A stretch of DNA of 42,017 nucleotides. Origin: Verrucomicrobiota bacterium. Its GTDB lineage: Bacteria > Verrucomicrobiota > Verrucomicrobiia > Limisphaerales > UBA1100. The stretch covers positions 1 to 42,017 of the forward strand of contig JAOLZA010000019.1 in assembly GCA_028343615.1 (NCBI GenBank). Reading direction: 5' to 3'. The stretch's first letter is position 1. Every line of letters starts with the position of its first letter. Made by a program: the position numbers and the translations under genes. Positions 1 through 8,660 of this stretch are shown here, in pieces. The notes under the pieces are model-generated. The model saw only the letters and a program-made list of their open reading frames with translations, did not search any database and had not been told where the DNA came from.

Positions 1-65
1 TACTGATGCGCCATAAAGGCACATTAAAATATGAGCCAAAATAACGCTAAACCTCATGGTTTCAA

Positions 66-91
66 CATTGCCAACAATGCAATAATTGCAT
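66..91. promoter_or_regulatory. Nested inverted repeats upstream of hsp20
   Basis: Two overlapping inverted repeats are visible. CATTG/CAATG lies at 66-70 and 75-79 around CCAA. A perfect ATGCAAT-A-ATTGCAT lies at 77-91. They sit about 45-65 bases upstream of the sigma-54-like promoter at 133-148, roughly -70 to -95 from the predicted start site. That is where a bacterial enhancer-binding protein could bind. The symmetry is seen directly; the role is inferred. Confidence 0.4.
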
Positions 92-132
92 TTTCCTACA
101 GTAATATAAGGTTTTTTCGGTTTTGAGGTGCG

Positions 133-148
133 TGGCACGGTTCTTGTT
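133..148 (+). promoter_or_regulatory. Sigma-54-type (-24/-12) promoter for hsp20
   Basis: TGGCACG is followed by four bases and then TTGT. This matches the RpoN consensus TGGCACG-N4-TTGC with exact spacing and one deviation (C to T in the -12 GC). Transcription would start near 159, giving a leader of about 80 bases before hsp20. Sigma-54 control of small heat-shock genes is known elsewhere (for example ibpB in E. coli). No rpoN or enhancer-binding regulator is visible in this window. Confidence 0.55.
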
Positions 149-240
149 ACTAAAGAGTGAAAGATTGAGTTTTAATCGGTCGCAAAGTCAATGGGTGGGA
201 CTTAGCGGCTAATTTTTAACACCGCCTGAAAGGAATGAAA

Positions 241-669
241 ATGAACACATTAAGTATTAGGAATCCCATCCGCGAGATGGACGAGTTGTTTCACAATCGG
301 CTAGCATCGGTGTTGGGCGGCGAGGGGTTGCAATCGGCGGCGTGGTCGCCGGTGGTGGATATTGAGGAATCGGCCGAAGCATATACCATCCACGCCGAGT
401 TGCCGGGGGTGAGCAAAGAGAAAGTGAGAGTGACGGTGGAGAATGAGGTGTTGACGCTTTCGGGCGAGCGCGACTTGGGGCGCTGCGTGGAAACTAAAAC
501 CTTCCATTGTGTGGAACGCTCGCACGGGTCCTTCAGCCGCAGCTTCACGTTACCGGAGGATGTGGACGCTGAGAGCGTAGCGGCCAATTTCAAGGACGGT
601 CTGCTTGCGGTCCGCGTGGCAAAGCGCGAGGAGGCGTTGCCCAAATCTATTGAAGTGCGTGTAGAGTAA
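241..669 (+). CDS. Small heat-shock protein, Hsp20/alpha-crystallin family
   Basis: ATP-independent holdase chaperone that binds unfolding cytosolic proteins and passes them to ClpB/DnaK. The 142-residue protein has a short N-terminal arm, then an alpha-crystallin domain from about residue 37 (PVVDIEES) to the end. It shows the family's ELPGV and GSFSRSFTLPE segments and the G-x-L-x-V strand (DGLLAVRVAK) near the C-terminus. Two in-frame ATGs exist. 241 is preferred over 235 because AAAGGA at 229-234 abuts the first and is correctly spaced from the second. It lies directly upstream of clpB on the same strand, so the two form a heat-shock pair, though a 135-base gap with its own regulatory repeats separates them. 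Family assignment is firm; the exact symbol is not. Confidence 0.93.
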   Translation: MNTLSIRNPIREMDELFHNRLASVLGGEGLQSAAWSPVVDIEESAEAYTIHAELPGVSKEKVRVTVENEVLTLSGERDLGRCVETKTFHCVERSHGSFSRSFTLPEDVDAESVAANFKDGLLAVRVAKREEALPKSIEVRVE

Positions 670-685
670 AAACAACCATTAGCCG

Positions 686-707
686 CTGGGGGGTGAGTGC
701 TCCCCAG
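686..707 (+). terminator. Weak hairpin after hsp20
   Basis: CTGGGG at 686-691 pairs with CCCCAG at 702-707 around a 10-base loop. A moderately T-rich stretch (GTCTTATTCT) follows. It may end the hsp20 transcript before clpB. The T-tract is poor, so this could instead be an attenuator. Confidence 0.4.
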
Positions 708-718
708 TGCGTCTTATT

Positions 719-777
719 CTGTCGGCAACTTTGTCGTCAGTCTGTAAACACAAACTTTGTCGACAAAATGCCGGCAG
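719..777. promoter_or_regulatory. Large imperfect inverted repeat in the clpB upstream region
   Basis: The arm at 719-736 (CTGTCGGCAACTTTGTCG) closely matches the reverse complement of 761-777 (CTGCCGGCATTTTGTCG). AACTTTGTCG also occurs as a direct repeat at 727-736 and 753-762. The second copy overlaps a perfect 12-base palindrome, TTTGTCGACAAA, at 756-767. This arrangement 30-85 bases before the clpB start looks like a regulator-binding region. It is not the CIRCE element. The binding protein is unknown. Confidence 0.4.
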
Positions 778-804
778 CACATTTAACCGAAGGGAGTTGA
801 AACA

Positions 805-3396
805 ATGGTGGAAAAACTGACACAAAAATCTCAGGAAGCATTGCAGGCGGCGCAGGAGCTGGCGCGGGAGTGGTCACATCAGGAATTAGATGGGCCTCAC
901 CTGACGCTCGCGTTGGTGCGGCAGGCGGATACGATTGTGCCTACGCTGCTTCTGCGTGCGGGTGTGGATTTACCGTCATTGGAGGCAGAGCTGGAAACGG
1001 AACTAGACCGGCGCTGCACTGTTGAAGGCGCGAATGTCAGTAATATTTTTTTGAGCAGCGACTTGAAGCAAGCATTTGATGCTGCTTCCAAAGAGGCGAA
1101 AGAGTTATCTGACGAATACCTCAGCGCGGAGCATTTGCTGCTAGGCCTGCTGGATAATGGTGGCTCATTGAAAAATATTCTTTCGAAGCACGGAGTAAAG
1201 CGGAAGGTGTTACTAGAGAAGATGAGCGAGATTCGCGGCAGTCAGCGAGTAACGGACGAGTATCCTGAGGAAAAATTTGAGGTGCTGGAGAAATACGGAA
1301 AGGATCTCACGGCATTGGCTCGCGGTGGGAAAATCGATCCGGTGATCGGTCGTAATGATGAGATTCGTCGGGTGATGCAGGTGCTCACGCGGCGCACCAA
1401 GAATAACCCGGTGCTGATTGGCGAGCCAGGTGTGGGAAAGACGGCGATTGCCGAGGGCTTAGCGCGGCGGATTGTGAGTGGCGACGTGCCGGACAGCCTG
1501 AAGCGCAAGCGGCTGGTTGCGATGGATATTAGTGCGATGATCGCGGGCGCGAAGTACCGCGGTGAATTCGAGGATAGACTAAAAGCATTCCTGAAAGAGG
1601 TGACGTCCGCAGATGGCGATATTGTTTTGTTTATCGACGAACTGCATACAATCGTGGGTGCCGGTGCCGCGGAGGGGGCTGCCGATGCGGCGAACATGCT
1701 GAAGCCACAACTTGCTCGCGGCGAATTGAGGTGTATTGGCGCGACGACGCTAGATGAGTACCGCAAGCACATAGAGAAGGATCCGGCGCTGGAGCGACGC
1801 TTCCAGCCGGTGTTGGTGGACGAACCGACTGTTGAGGAATCCATCGCGATTTTACGGGGGCTGAAGGAACGCTATGAGATGCACCACGGCATTCGTATTC
1901 AAGACAGCGCAATAGTGAGCGCGGTGCAACTTTCGAATCGCTATATCGCCGAACGCTTTTTGCCGGATAAAGCGATTGATTTGATGGACGAGGCGGCATC
2001 GCGGCTGCGGATAGAATTGGATTCGATGCCGGTGGAGATCGACCAACTTGAGCGGGAGATCCTGCAATTGGAAATCGAGGGGATGGCTCTCAAAAAAGAA
2101 AAGGACGATGCATCAAAGGAGCGACTAGGAAAACTGCAAAAGCAGTTGATGGACTTAAAGGAACGTGCCGCGAAGCTAAAGGGTCAGTGGCAAAATGAGA
2201 AGGCGACGATCGACGCGGCTAATATCATCAACGGTAAGCTCGATACCGCTCGCTGTAATCAGGAGGAAGCCGAACGCGTTGGTGATTTGTCGGCGGCAGC
2301 AGAGATTCAGTACGGAAGTATTCCGAGTTTGAAAGAGAAACTAGCGGCCGCAAAAAAGGCAATCAATGAGCAAAACGGTGATCGCTTATTGAGTGAAGAA
2401 GTGACAGAAGAAGACATTGCCCGTGTCTTGGAGGTTTGGACGGGCATACCGGTCAGCCGCATGCTGGAGGGTGAGCGCCAGAAACTCGTCCGGATGGAGT
2501 TGCGTCTACACGAACGGGTGATTGGGCAGGACGAGGCGGTTACGGCGGTGGCCAATGCGGTAAGGCGGGCACGTAGCGGGTTGCAGGATCCGCAGAGGCC
2601 GATGGGCAGTTTTATTTTTCTCGGGCCCACGGGCGTAGGCAAGACCGAGCTGGCGCGGGCGTTGGCGGAGTTCTTATTCGATGACGAGCATGCGATGACG
2701 CGAGTTGATATGAGTGAGTATATGGAGAAACACAGCGTTAGCCGGCTGGTCGGCGCGCCTCCGGGTTATGTAGGATATGATGAAGGCGGACAGCTCAGCG
2801 AATCGGTGCGGCGGAGCCCGTACAGCGTGGTGTTATTCGACGAAATCGAAAAGGCCCATCCGGATGTGTTCAACGTGCTGTTACAGGTACTCGAAGACGG
2901 TCGGCTCACCGATGGCCACGGACGCACAGTGGATTTTCGAAACACTGTGATTATTATGACCAGCAACATTGGCAGCCGGCATATCTCGAAGCATTTCGCA
3001 GCCGAGAAGCCCATGGACGATGCGTTACGAGTGGCTGTGATGGGCGAATTGAAGCGCCACTTTCGGCCGGAGTTTTTGAATCGAGTGGACGATAGCATCA
3101 TTTTTCAAACTCTCAATGAGGCCGAACTGGGCGCAATTGTGGACCTGCAACTCAATCGAGTGGACACGCGTCTTGCTGCTCAGCAGTTGACGCTGGCGGT
3201 GGACAATAGTGCGAGGGTGCTCCTAGCCCAAGCGGGCCACGACCCACAGTTTGGAGCTCGCCCTCTTAAGCGCGCCATCCAACAGCATCTGCTGGATCCA
3301 CTTTCACTGAAATTGCTTGATGGCGAATTCAAGCCTGGCGATGCTATTACCGCTACGGCTATAACGAATGAGGTGCAATTTTCCCTTGCCGAGTAA
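805..3396 (+). CDS. clpB: ClpB disaggregase (Hsp104 family)
   Basis: AAA+ hexameric chaperone that threads proteins out of aggregates with DnaK and small heat-shock proteins in the cytosol. The 863-residue length is typical. Domains in order: Clp N-terminal repeats (about 1-150), first AAA+ module with Walker A GEPGVGKT at about 206-213 and Walker B LFIDELH, a coiled-coil middle domain (about 400-530, rich in K/E heptads) that distinguishes ClpB from ClpA/ClpC, second AAA+ module with GPTGVGKT at about 607-614 and [10 protein letters not shown], and the C-terminal D2-small domain ([11 protein letters not shown]). A GGGAG ribosome-binding site lies 8-9 bases before the ATG. It follows hsp20, its functional partner. 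The upstream inverted repeat suggests independent regulation. Confidence 0.98.
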   Translation: MVEKLTQKSQEALQAAQELAREWSHQELDGPHLTLALVRQADTIVPTLLLRAGVDLPSLEAELETELDRRCTVEGANVSNIFLSSDLKQAFDAASKEAKELSDEYLSAEHLLLGLLDNGGSLKNILSKHGVKRKVLLEKMSEIRGSQRVTDEYPEEKFEVLEKYGKDLTALARGGKIDPVIGRNDEIRRVMQVLTRRTKNNPVLIGEPGVGKTAIAEGLARRIVSGDVPDSLKRKRLVAMDISAMIAGAKYRGEFEDRLKAFLKEVTSADGDIVLFIDELHTIVGAGAAEGAADAANMLKPQLARGELRCIGATTLDEYRKHIEKDPALERRFQPVLVDEPTVEESIAILRGLKERYEMHHGIRIQDSAIVSAVQLSNRYIAERFLPDKAIDLMDEAASRLRIELDSMPVEIDQLEREILQLEIEGMALKKEKDDASKERLGKLQKQLMDLKERAAKLKGQWQNEKATIDAANIINGKLDTARCNQEEAERVGDLSAAAEIQYGSIPSLKEKLAAAKKAINEQNGDRLLSEEVTEEDIARVLEVWTGIPVSRMLEGERQKLVRMELRLHERVIGQDEAVTAVANAVRRARSGLQDPQRPMGSFIFLGPTGVGKTELARALAEFLFDDEHAMTRVDMSEYMEKHSVSRLVGAPPGYVGYDEGGQLSESVRRSPYSVVLFDEIEKAHPDVFNVLLQVLEDGRLTDGHGRTVDFRNTVIIMTSNIGSRHISKHFAAEKPMDDALRVAVMGELKRHFRPEFLNRVDDSIIFQTLNEAELGAIVDLQLNRVDTRLAAQQLTLAVDNSARVLLAQAGHDPQFGARPLKRAIQQHLLDPLSLKLLDGEFKPGDAITATAITNEVQFSLAE

Positions 3397-3402
3397 ATAT
3401 CA

Positions 3403-3431
3403 ATTGGTAATGGGCAGATTTCATTGCCAAT
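3403..3431 (+). terminator. Hairpin between clpB and sdhC
   Basis: ATTGGTAATG at 3403-3412 pairs with CATTGCCAAT at 3422-3431. The 10-base stem has one G-U wobble and a 9-base loop, and begins 7 bases after the clpB stop. There is no T-tract after it, so it may be a transcript-end stabiliser or a factor-assisted terminator rather than a classical intrinsic terminator. Confidence 0.4.
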
Positions 3432-3447
3432 CGGTGCGGTTCCCCTC

Positions 3448-3476
3448 TTGACGTTTCCCCGTCTTTGGTCGATACA
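3448..3476 (+). promoter_or_regulatory. Possible sigma-70 promoter for sdhCAB
   Basis: TTGACG (5 of 6 to consensus) at 3448-3453, then a 17-base spacer and GATACA (3 of 6) at 3471-3476. A start about 7 bases later would fall almost on the sdhC ATG at 3487, giving a very short or leaderless transcript. No Shine-Dalgarno precedes that ATG, which fits. The -10 match is weak. Confidence 0.33.
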
Positions 3477-3486
3477 ACCCGTGCCG

Positions 3487-4254
3487 ATGGATTTCATCAC
3501 GGGCATTTTCAAAACGTCGCTGGGGCGTAAGTATGTTATGGCCATTACGGGCGCGGGTCTGTTTGGTTTTGTGGTGATGCATATGCTGGGTAACTTGCTG
3601 GTTTTCGCGGGGCCGGCGGCGATCAATGAATACGCCGCGAAGCTGCATGCACTGGGGCCATTGCTTTGGGTGGCGCGGATTGGATTACTGGGAATGGTGG
3701 GGCTGCATATTTGGTCGGCCATTAAATTGACTTCAGAAAATCGCGAGGCGCGCACGGTGGAATACGATGCGGCGGCGGAGCCAGTGGATGCGCATCGGCG
3801 TGGTGATATTGTGGCGAAGTTTGCCGCGCGCACGATGATTTTCAGTGGACTGATAATTGCAGCATTTGCATTCTACCATTTGGCGCATTTCACGTGGAAG
3901 GTGCCGCAGATCAATGGTGCGGGTATGGAGGATTTCGAATCGTATTATGTGGCGGACGATTTCACCACTCCATTGGCGGAGGGGAAAGAAGGCAAAAATC
4001 ACGCGGATGTTTTCAAGATGATTGTCACGGGTTTCAAAGTACCAGCAGTTTCAGTTTTCTATGTGGTGGCAGTGGGGTTGCTTTGTTTTCATTTAAGCCA
4101 CGGTTTGAGCGCGATGTTTCAGTCATTGGGGATAAAGAATAAAAATATTGCGCCGTGGATGGACCGGTTTGCGGTAGGCGCATCTGCTCTGATTTTTCTC
4201 GGTTATATTTCCATTCCCGTGAGTGTGCTCGCGGCCTTTATTAAAATAGGATGA
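3487..4254 (+). CDS. sdhC: Succinate dehydrogenase cytochrome b subunit (b558 family)
   Basis: Membrane anchor of complex II. It carries electrons from the iron-sulfur subunit to the quinone. The 255-residue protein has about five membrane helices (near 17-40, 58-80, 112-134, 183-207, 228-252). Histidines suited to haem ligation lie in or near helices: His32, His74, His131, His134, His202 and His205. The single long SdhC with no separate SdhD is the arrangement of the Bacillus/Bacteroidetes/Chlamydiae-type b558 family. The reading frame is open further upstream to a TTG at 3424, but the first ATG (3487) begins the conserved part. Its TGA overlaps the sdhA ATG (ATGA), so translation is probably coupled. 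Confidence 0.92.
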   Translation: MDFITGIFKTSLGRKYVMAITGAGLFGFVVMHMLGNLLVFAGPAAINEYAAKLHALGPLLWVARIGLLGMVGLHIWSAIKLTSENREARTVEYDAAAEPVDAHRRGDIVAKFAARTMIFSGLIIAAFAFYHLAHFTWKVPQINGAGMEDFESYYVADDFTTPLAEGKEGKNHADVFKMIVTGFKVPAVSVFYVVAVGLLCFHLSHGLSAMFQSLGIKNKNIAPWMDRFAVGASALIFLGYISIPVSVLAAFIKIG

Positions 4255-6188
4255 ATCTCGACGCCAAAATTCCGTCCGGCCCGATGGCCCAGAAATGGGA
4301 CAAGCACCGCTTTGACCTGAAGCTGGTGAACCCGGCCAACAAGCGGAAGTACGAGGTGATTGTGGTAGGTAGCGGACTGGCGGGCGCTTCGGCTGCGGCC
4401 ACGTTGGCGGAGCTGGGCTACAACGTGAAGTGTTTCTGTTTTCAGGACAGCCCGCGTCGCGCGCATTCCATCGCCGCGCAAGGAGGCATCAATGCGGCCA
4501 AGAATTATCAGAACGATGGCGACAGCGTGCATCGGCTTTTTTACGACACTGTGAAGGGCGGCGATTATCGCTCGCGCGAGGCCAACGTGCATCGGCTCGC
4601 GCAAGTGAGCGTGAACATCATTGACCAATGCGCCGCGCAAGGCGTGCCCTTCGCGCGCGAGTACGGCGGCTTGTTGGCTAATCGTTCCTTTGGCGGTGCG
4701 CAGGTCAGTCGCACGTTTTACGCGCGCGGTCAGACGGGACAGCAATTGTTGCTTGGCGCGTACTCCTCGTTGTCTCGGCAAATAGGTCTCGGCAAGGTGC
4801 AGATGTTTCCGCGCACGGAGATGCTTGATGTGGTGTTAGTGGATGGCCACGCGAAAGGTATCGTGGTGCGCGATATGGTGAGTGGAGAAATAAGCCGGCA
4901 CTCGGCGCACGCGGTGGTGCTGGCAACGGGCGGCTACGGCAACGCTTTCTTCCTTTCCACAAACGCGATGGGATGCAATGTCACTGCGACGTTCCGCGCC
5001 TACAAACGCGGCGCGGCTTTTGCAAATCCGTGTTACACGCAGATTCATCCCACTTGCATTCCGGTGAGCGGAGATCATCAGAGTAAGCTCACGTTGATGA
5101 GCGAATCGCTCCGGAATGATGGCCGAGTATGGGTTCCCAAAAGCCAGTCGGTTGCGGAAAAAATTCGGAAGGGTGAGCTGAAGGCAAGCGATGTGGCGGA
5201 GGGGGATCGCGATTATTATCTCGAACGCAAGTACCCCAGCTTTGGTAATTTGGTGCCGCGCGATGTGGCGTCGCGCAATACGAAGGAAGCGTGCGATGAC
5301 GGTCGCGGCGTGGTGGGTTCGGGTCTGGGCGTGTATTTGGATTTTGAGGATGCCATCAAGCGGCTGGGAGAAAGCGCGGTACGGGAACGATATGGGAACC
5401 TTTTCGACATGTACGAAAAGATTACTGGTAGTAACGCGTACCAAAACCCGATGACCATTTTCCCTGCTGTGCATTACACGATGGGTGGTCTGTGGGTGGA
5501 TTATAATTTAATGAGCAACGTGCCGGGCTTGTACGTGGTGGGTGAGGCGAACTTTTCCGACCATGGCGCAAACCGATTGGGCGCCAGCGCGTTGATGCAG
5601 GGCCTGGCGGACGGTTATTTTGTGTTGCCGTACACGATCGGCCAATACCTCGCCGGGGTGGCGCCAGATGATCGAACTGATACGAATTCGGCTGAGTTTG
5701 TCGGTACGGAAGAAACTGTCCGGGCGCAGATTGATAAGTTGTTATCTGTCAAAGGTAAGCGCACACCCACTTCGTTTCATCGTGAGCTAGGGCAGATTAT
5801 TTGGGACGAATGCGGGATGGCACGGAATAAGACTGGGCTTGAGGCAGCCATTAAAAAAATTCCGGAGTTGCGGGCTGAATTTTGGGAGAACCTAAATGTG
5901 CCGGGCGAAAATGGTTCGCTCAATCAAAGCCTTGAGCAGGCCGGGCGTGTGGCGGACTTTCTCGAGTTTGGCGAATTAATGTGTCGCGATGCGCTGCAAC
6001 GGGAGGAATCTTGTGGCGGCCATTTCCGTGAGGAACACCAAACTCCCGAAGGCGAAGCCAAGCGTGATGATAAAAACTTTTCCTTTGTTGGTGCGTGGGA
6101 ATACAAAGGCGAAAACCAAACCCCCGAACTTCACAAAGAGAATCTTGTGTACGAGGAAGTGAAGATGACGCAACGTAGTTACAAATAA
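4251..6188 (+). CDS. sdhA: Succinate dehydrogenase flavoprotein subunit
   Basis: Catalytic subunit of complex II, which oxidises succinate to fumarate in the TCA cycle or runs in reverse as a fumarate reductase. The 645-residue protein has the FAD dinucleotide-binding motif GSGLAG at residues 40-45. In the HSIAAQGG segment, His72 is the expected covalent FAD attachment site. Further on come the substrate-site segments TGGYGNAF and HPTC, and the C-terminal FAD motif [18 protein letters not shown]. It overlaps sdhC by four bases and sdhB by one. All key family segments are present. The direction in vivo cannot be told from sequence, although the b558-type anchor is found in both SDH and quinol:fumarate reductases. 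Confidence 0.96.
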   Translation: MNLDAKIPSGPMAQKWDKHRFDLKLVNPANKRKYEVIVVGSGLAGASAAATLAELGYNVKCFCFQDSPRRAHSIAAQGGINAAKNYQNDGDSVHRLFYDTVKGGDYRSREANVHRLAQVSVNIIDQCAAQGVPFAREYGGLLANRSFGGAQVSRTFYARGQTGQQLLLGAYSSLSRQIGLGKVQMFPRTEMLDVVLVDGHAKGIVVRDMVSGEISRHSAHAVVLATGGYGNAFFLSTNAMGCNVTATFRAYKRGAAFANPCYTQIHPTCIPVSGDHQSKLTLMSESLRNDGRVWVPKSQSVAEKIRKGELKASDVAEGDRDYYLERKYPSFGNLVPRDVASRNTKEACDDGRGVVGSGLGVYLDFEDAIKRLGESAVRERYGNLFDMYEKITGSNAYQNPMTIFPAVHYTMGGLWVDYNLMSNVPGLYVVGEANFSDHGANRLGASALMQGLADGYFVLPYTIGQYLAGVAPDDRTDTNSAEFVGTEETVRAQIDKLLSVKGKRTPTSFHRELGQIIWDECGMARNKTGLEAAIKKIPELRAEFWENLNVPGENGSLNQSLEQAGRVADFLEFGELMCRDALQREESCGGHFREEHQTPEGEAKRDDKNFSFVGAWEYKGENQTPELHKENLVYEEVKMTQRSYK

Positions 6189-6952
6189 TGGACAAGCTTA
6201 TGAATTTAAAACTCAAAGTTTGGCGCCAAGATGATGCGGATGACGTCGGCCGCTTTGAAGAGTATCAAGCCGATGATATCAGTCCTGATATGTCCTTCCT
6301 TGAAATGCTTGATGTTGTTAACGAAGGGCTTATTGGATCGGGCAAAGAACCAATTGCATTTGATTCCGATTGTCGGGAAGGTATTTGTGGCTCCTGCTCG
6401 ATGGTTATCAATGGCACGGCGCACGGTGGGCAGAAGGGCACGACGGCGTGTCAGTTGCACATGCGGCATTTCAGCGATGGGATGACGATCACCATTGAGC
6501 CTTGGCGCGCGACGGCGTTTCCGGTGCATCGTGATTTGGTGGTGGATCGCACAGCGTTCGATCGCATTCAGCAGAAGGGCGGCTTTATCAGCGTGCGCAC
6601 TGGCAGCGTTCCTGATGCCAACGCTATCCCTGTGTCCAAGGACGAATCGGATCTCGCGATGGATGCCGCGCAATGCATTGGTTGCGGCGCTTGTGTAGCC
6701 GCTTGCAAAAATGCCAGTGCGATGCTCTTTGTCGCCGCGAAGATTTCCCATCTCAGCCTCGTGCCGCAGGGCCAACCTGAGCGCGAACGCCGTGCGCTGG
6801 CGATGGTGAAGCAAATGGACGATGAAGGGTTCGGGAACTGCACCGTCACCGGATCCTGCGAAGCCGTTTGCCCCAAGGAAATCTCTCTCGATTTCATCGC
6901 CCGAATGAATCGCGAATACGGCCGAGCTTTGATCAAAAAAGGTACGATTTAA
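6188..6952 (+). CDS. sdhB: Succinate dehydrogenase iron-sulfur subunit
   Basis: Electron-transfer subunit that links the flavin of SdhA to the haem/quinone of SdhC. The 254-residue protein has the plant-type [2Fe-2S] ligands Cys62, Cys67, Cys70 and Cys88. Ferredoxin-type ligands follow: CIGCGAC (Cys163, 166, 169), Cys173, and a second set at Cys218, Cys224 and Cys228 (SCEAVCPK). These supply the [4Fe-4S] and [3Fe-4S] clusters. The ATG at 6188 shares a base with the sdhA stop. A second in-frame ATG at 6200 could be the real start. The order C-A-B with tight overlaps is typical of b558-type operons. Confidence 0.96.
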   Translation: MDKLMNLKLKVWRQDDADDVGRFEEYQADDISPDMSFLEMLDVVNEGLIGSGKEPIAFDSDCREGICGSCSMVINGTAHGGQKGTTACQLHMRHFSDGMTITIEPWRATAFPVHRDLVVDRTAFDRIQQKGGFISVRTGSVPDANAIPVSKDESDLAMDAAQCIGCGACVAACKNASAMLFVAAKISHLSLVPQGQPERERRALAMVKQMDDEGFGNCTVTGSCEAVCPKEISLDFIARMNREYGRALIKKGTI

Positions 6953-7016
6953 GGCGTCCTTTCCCCTTGCCAACCCGTCCCCATGGCGTAGCCTTTTGCT
7001 TTCCGCAAACTGGCTT

Positions 7017-8318
7017 ATGAAAAATCATTTAAACCGTCGTCAATTCGTTGGCGCCACTGCGGCCTCGACGGCTGCGGCGGTAGCTTTCCCCTCCATCCTT
7101 CGCGCGCAGGATACGCAGAAGAAAATTACCGTGGGCGTTATCGGGCTCAGTCGCGGGATAGGGCATGTGTTGAAATACATCGAGGCGTCGAATTGCGAGG
7201 TGGGTTATTTGTGTGATGTTGATTCGCGGCGGGTGGCCAGTGGGATGAATCGCGCGAAAGGGCCTTTGGAGAAGGTTCCGCAAACGAAAGCACCGCAGGG
7301 CATCGATGATTTCCGGCGCATTTTGGATGATAAATCGATTGATGCTGTTTCGATTGCCGCGCCGAATTTTTGGCATACCACGATGGCAATTCTCGCGATG
7401 GAAGCGGGCAAGCACGTTTATGTGGAAAAACCCGGTAGCCAGAACAGTCGCGAGGCAGAGTTGCTGGTCGCCGCGTCGCGCAAATACAAAAAGAAGGTGC
7501 AGATGGGCAACCAGCGCCGGAGTCAACCGGGCATCATCGAGGGCGTGGAACGCGTTAAGGCGGGCGAGATTGGCAAGCCGCTGTATGCGCGCTGCTATTA
7601 TAACGGCTCACGCCCCAGCATTGGCAAAGGGAAGCTTGTGGACGTGCCGGCGTGGCTCGGCAAAAAAGGCTGGGAACGCTGGCAAGGGCCGTGCCCTGAG
7701 CGGCCATACAAGGACAACCTTGTGCATTATAACTGGCACTGGCATTGGCACTACGGCGGCGGCGAAATGCAAAACAACGGCCCGCACTTTTTGGACGTGG
7801 CCCGCTGGGGGTTGGAAGTGGATTATCCGAAGCGTGTGACCATGAGCGGCGGCCGGTATCACTTTGATGACGATCAGGAAACGCCCGACACCGCATATGC
7901 CGTTTACGATTACGGTGACGTGGGTATTAGCTGGGACCAAAGCAGCTGTCACCGCCGCAAGCCTGAGCCGCATTCGTTCGTGACGTTTTATGGCGACACC
8001 GGCCAGCTAGAAATCCACGGCGCCGGCTACAAACAATTCGACAAAGCCGGCAAAGAGGTGAAGGCTAACCTCGGAAAATGGGACGACGGTTTTCACTTCG
8101 GTAATTTCCTTAACGCCATCCGCACTGACGAGCCATTGAACTCAGAAATCGCCGACGCCCAAATCAGCACCCGCCTAACCCACCTTGGCAACATTGCTCA
8201 CCGCACCGGCGGCGCGATTGATGTGAACCCCAAAACCGGAAAAATCACCGGCAACGAAGAGGCCGTAAAAAAATACTGGGGCCGCGAGTATCGGAAGGGT
8301 TGGGAACTGAAGGTGTAA
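7017..8318 (+). CDS. Tat-exported Gfo/Idh/MocA family oxidoreductase
   Basis: Probable NAD(P)-dependent sugar or cyclitol dehydrogenase acting in the periplasm. The 433-residue protein begins with a twin-arginine signal (NRRQFVGA, Arg7-Arg8) followed by an alanine-rich hydrophobic stretch ending near FPSILRAQ. A Rossmann fold follows with [10 protein letters not shown] around residues 40-49 and the family's EKP motif (YVEKPGSQ). The C-terminal half has several aromatic/histidine segments ([10 protein letters not shown]). The substrate cannot be read from sequence. Such exported paralogues are very abundant in Verrucomicrobiota and Planctomycetota and are often linked to polysaccharide use, but no glycan genes lie nearby. 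The frame opens at a TTG (6996); ATG 7017 gives a proper Tat signal. Confidence 0.9.
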   Translation: MKNHLNRRQFVGATAASTAAAVAFPSILRAQDTQKKITVGVIGLSRGIGHVLKYIEASNCEVGYLCDVDSRRVASGMNRAKGPLEKVPQTKAPQGIDDFRRILDDKSIDAVSIAAPNFWHTTMAILAMEAGKHVYVEKPGSQNSREAELLVAASRKYKKKVQMGNQRRSQPGIIEGVERVKAGEIGKPLYARCYYNGSRPSIGKGKLVDVPAWLGKKGWERWQGPCPERPYKDNLVHYNWHWHWHYGGGEMQNNGPHFLDVARWGLEVDYPKRVTMSGGRYHFDDDQETPDTAYAVYDYGDVGISWDQSSCHRRKPEPHSFVTFYGDTGQLEIHGAGYKQFDKAGKEVKANLGKWDDGFHFGNFLNAIRTDEPLNSEIADAQISTRLTHLGNIAHRTGGAIDVNPKTGKITGNEEAVKKYWGREYRKGWELKV

Positions 8319-8326
8319 GTCGCCGG

Positions 8327-8647
8327 ATGGACCTGTTCAAACCGTACCGACAAATCGAAGCGTCTGATGAATTTGTGGTTTACGAATTCCGAACGGGCTT
8401 CGTTTATCTACTATATGCGATTCTCCTGATCATCGGCGCTGGTTACCTTTTCCACCAAAGCGTGGTGAGCTACGCGGGCGTGGGCTTGATGTTGTTGTAC
8501 CTGTGTTTAGTTTCAACACAGTACCGGAGTCTTTCGAAAAAGATCAGCCAAGCGTCGGCTGAAGCCACAGTGGAATTTTCCGGAAGCAAATGGTCATTCA
8601 CTAACCCGCTCAAAGTGAAGATTCCAAATGAGTATGTGCATCGGTGA
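8327..8647 (+). CDS. Small two-helix membrane protein, unknown
   Basis: 106 residues. Two adjacent hydrophobic segments (about 25-43 and 47-65) form a hairpin in the membrane. A short polar N-terminus precedes them and a cytosolic or periplasmic beta-like tail of about 40 residues follows. I do not recognise a family. The ATG at 8327 lies 9 bases after the stop of the Gfo/Idh/MocA gene, so co-transcription is likely. It converges on ileS, 13 bases away. An upstream TTG at 8300 would make it overlap the previous gene and is less likely. Confidence 0.6.
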   Translation: MDLFKPYRQIEASDEFVVYEFRTGFVYLLYAILLIIGAGYLFHQSVVSYAGVGLMLLYLCLVSTQYRSLSKKISQASAEATVEFSGSKWSFTNPLKVKIPNEYVHR

Positions 8648-8660
8648 AATCAGTGTTTCG

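Noticed and set aside
200-234. Possible RNA thermometer in the hsp20 leader
   Set aside because: Only a four-base GCGG/CCGC stem is visible and it does not cover the ribosome-binding site. No ROSE or fourU pattern.
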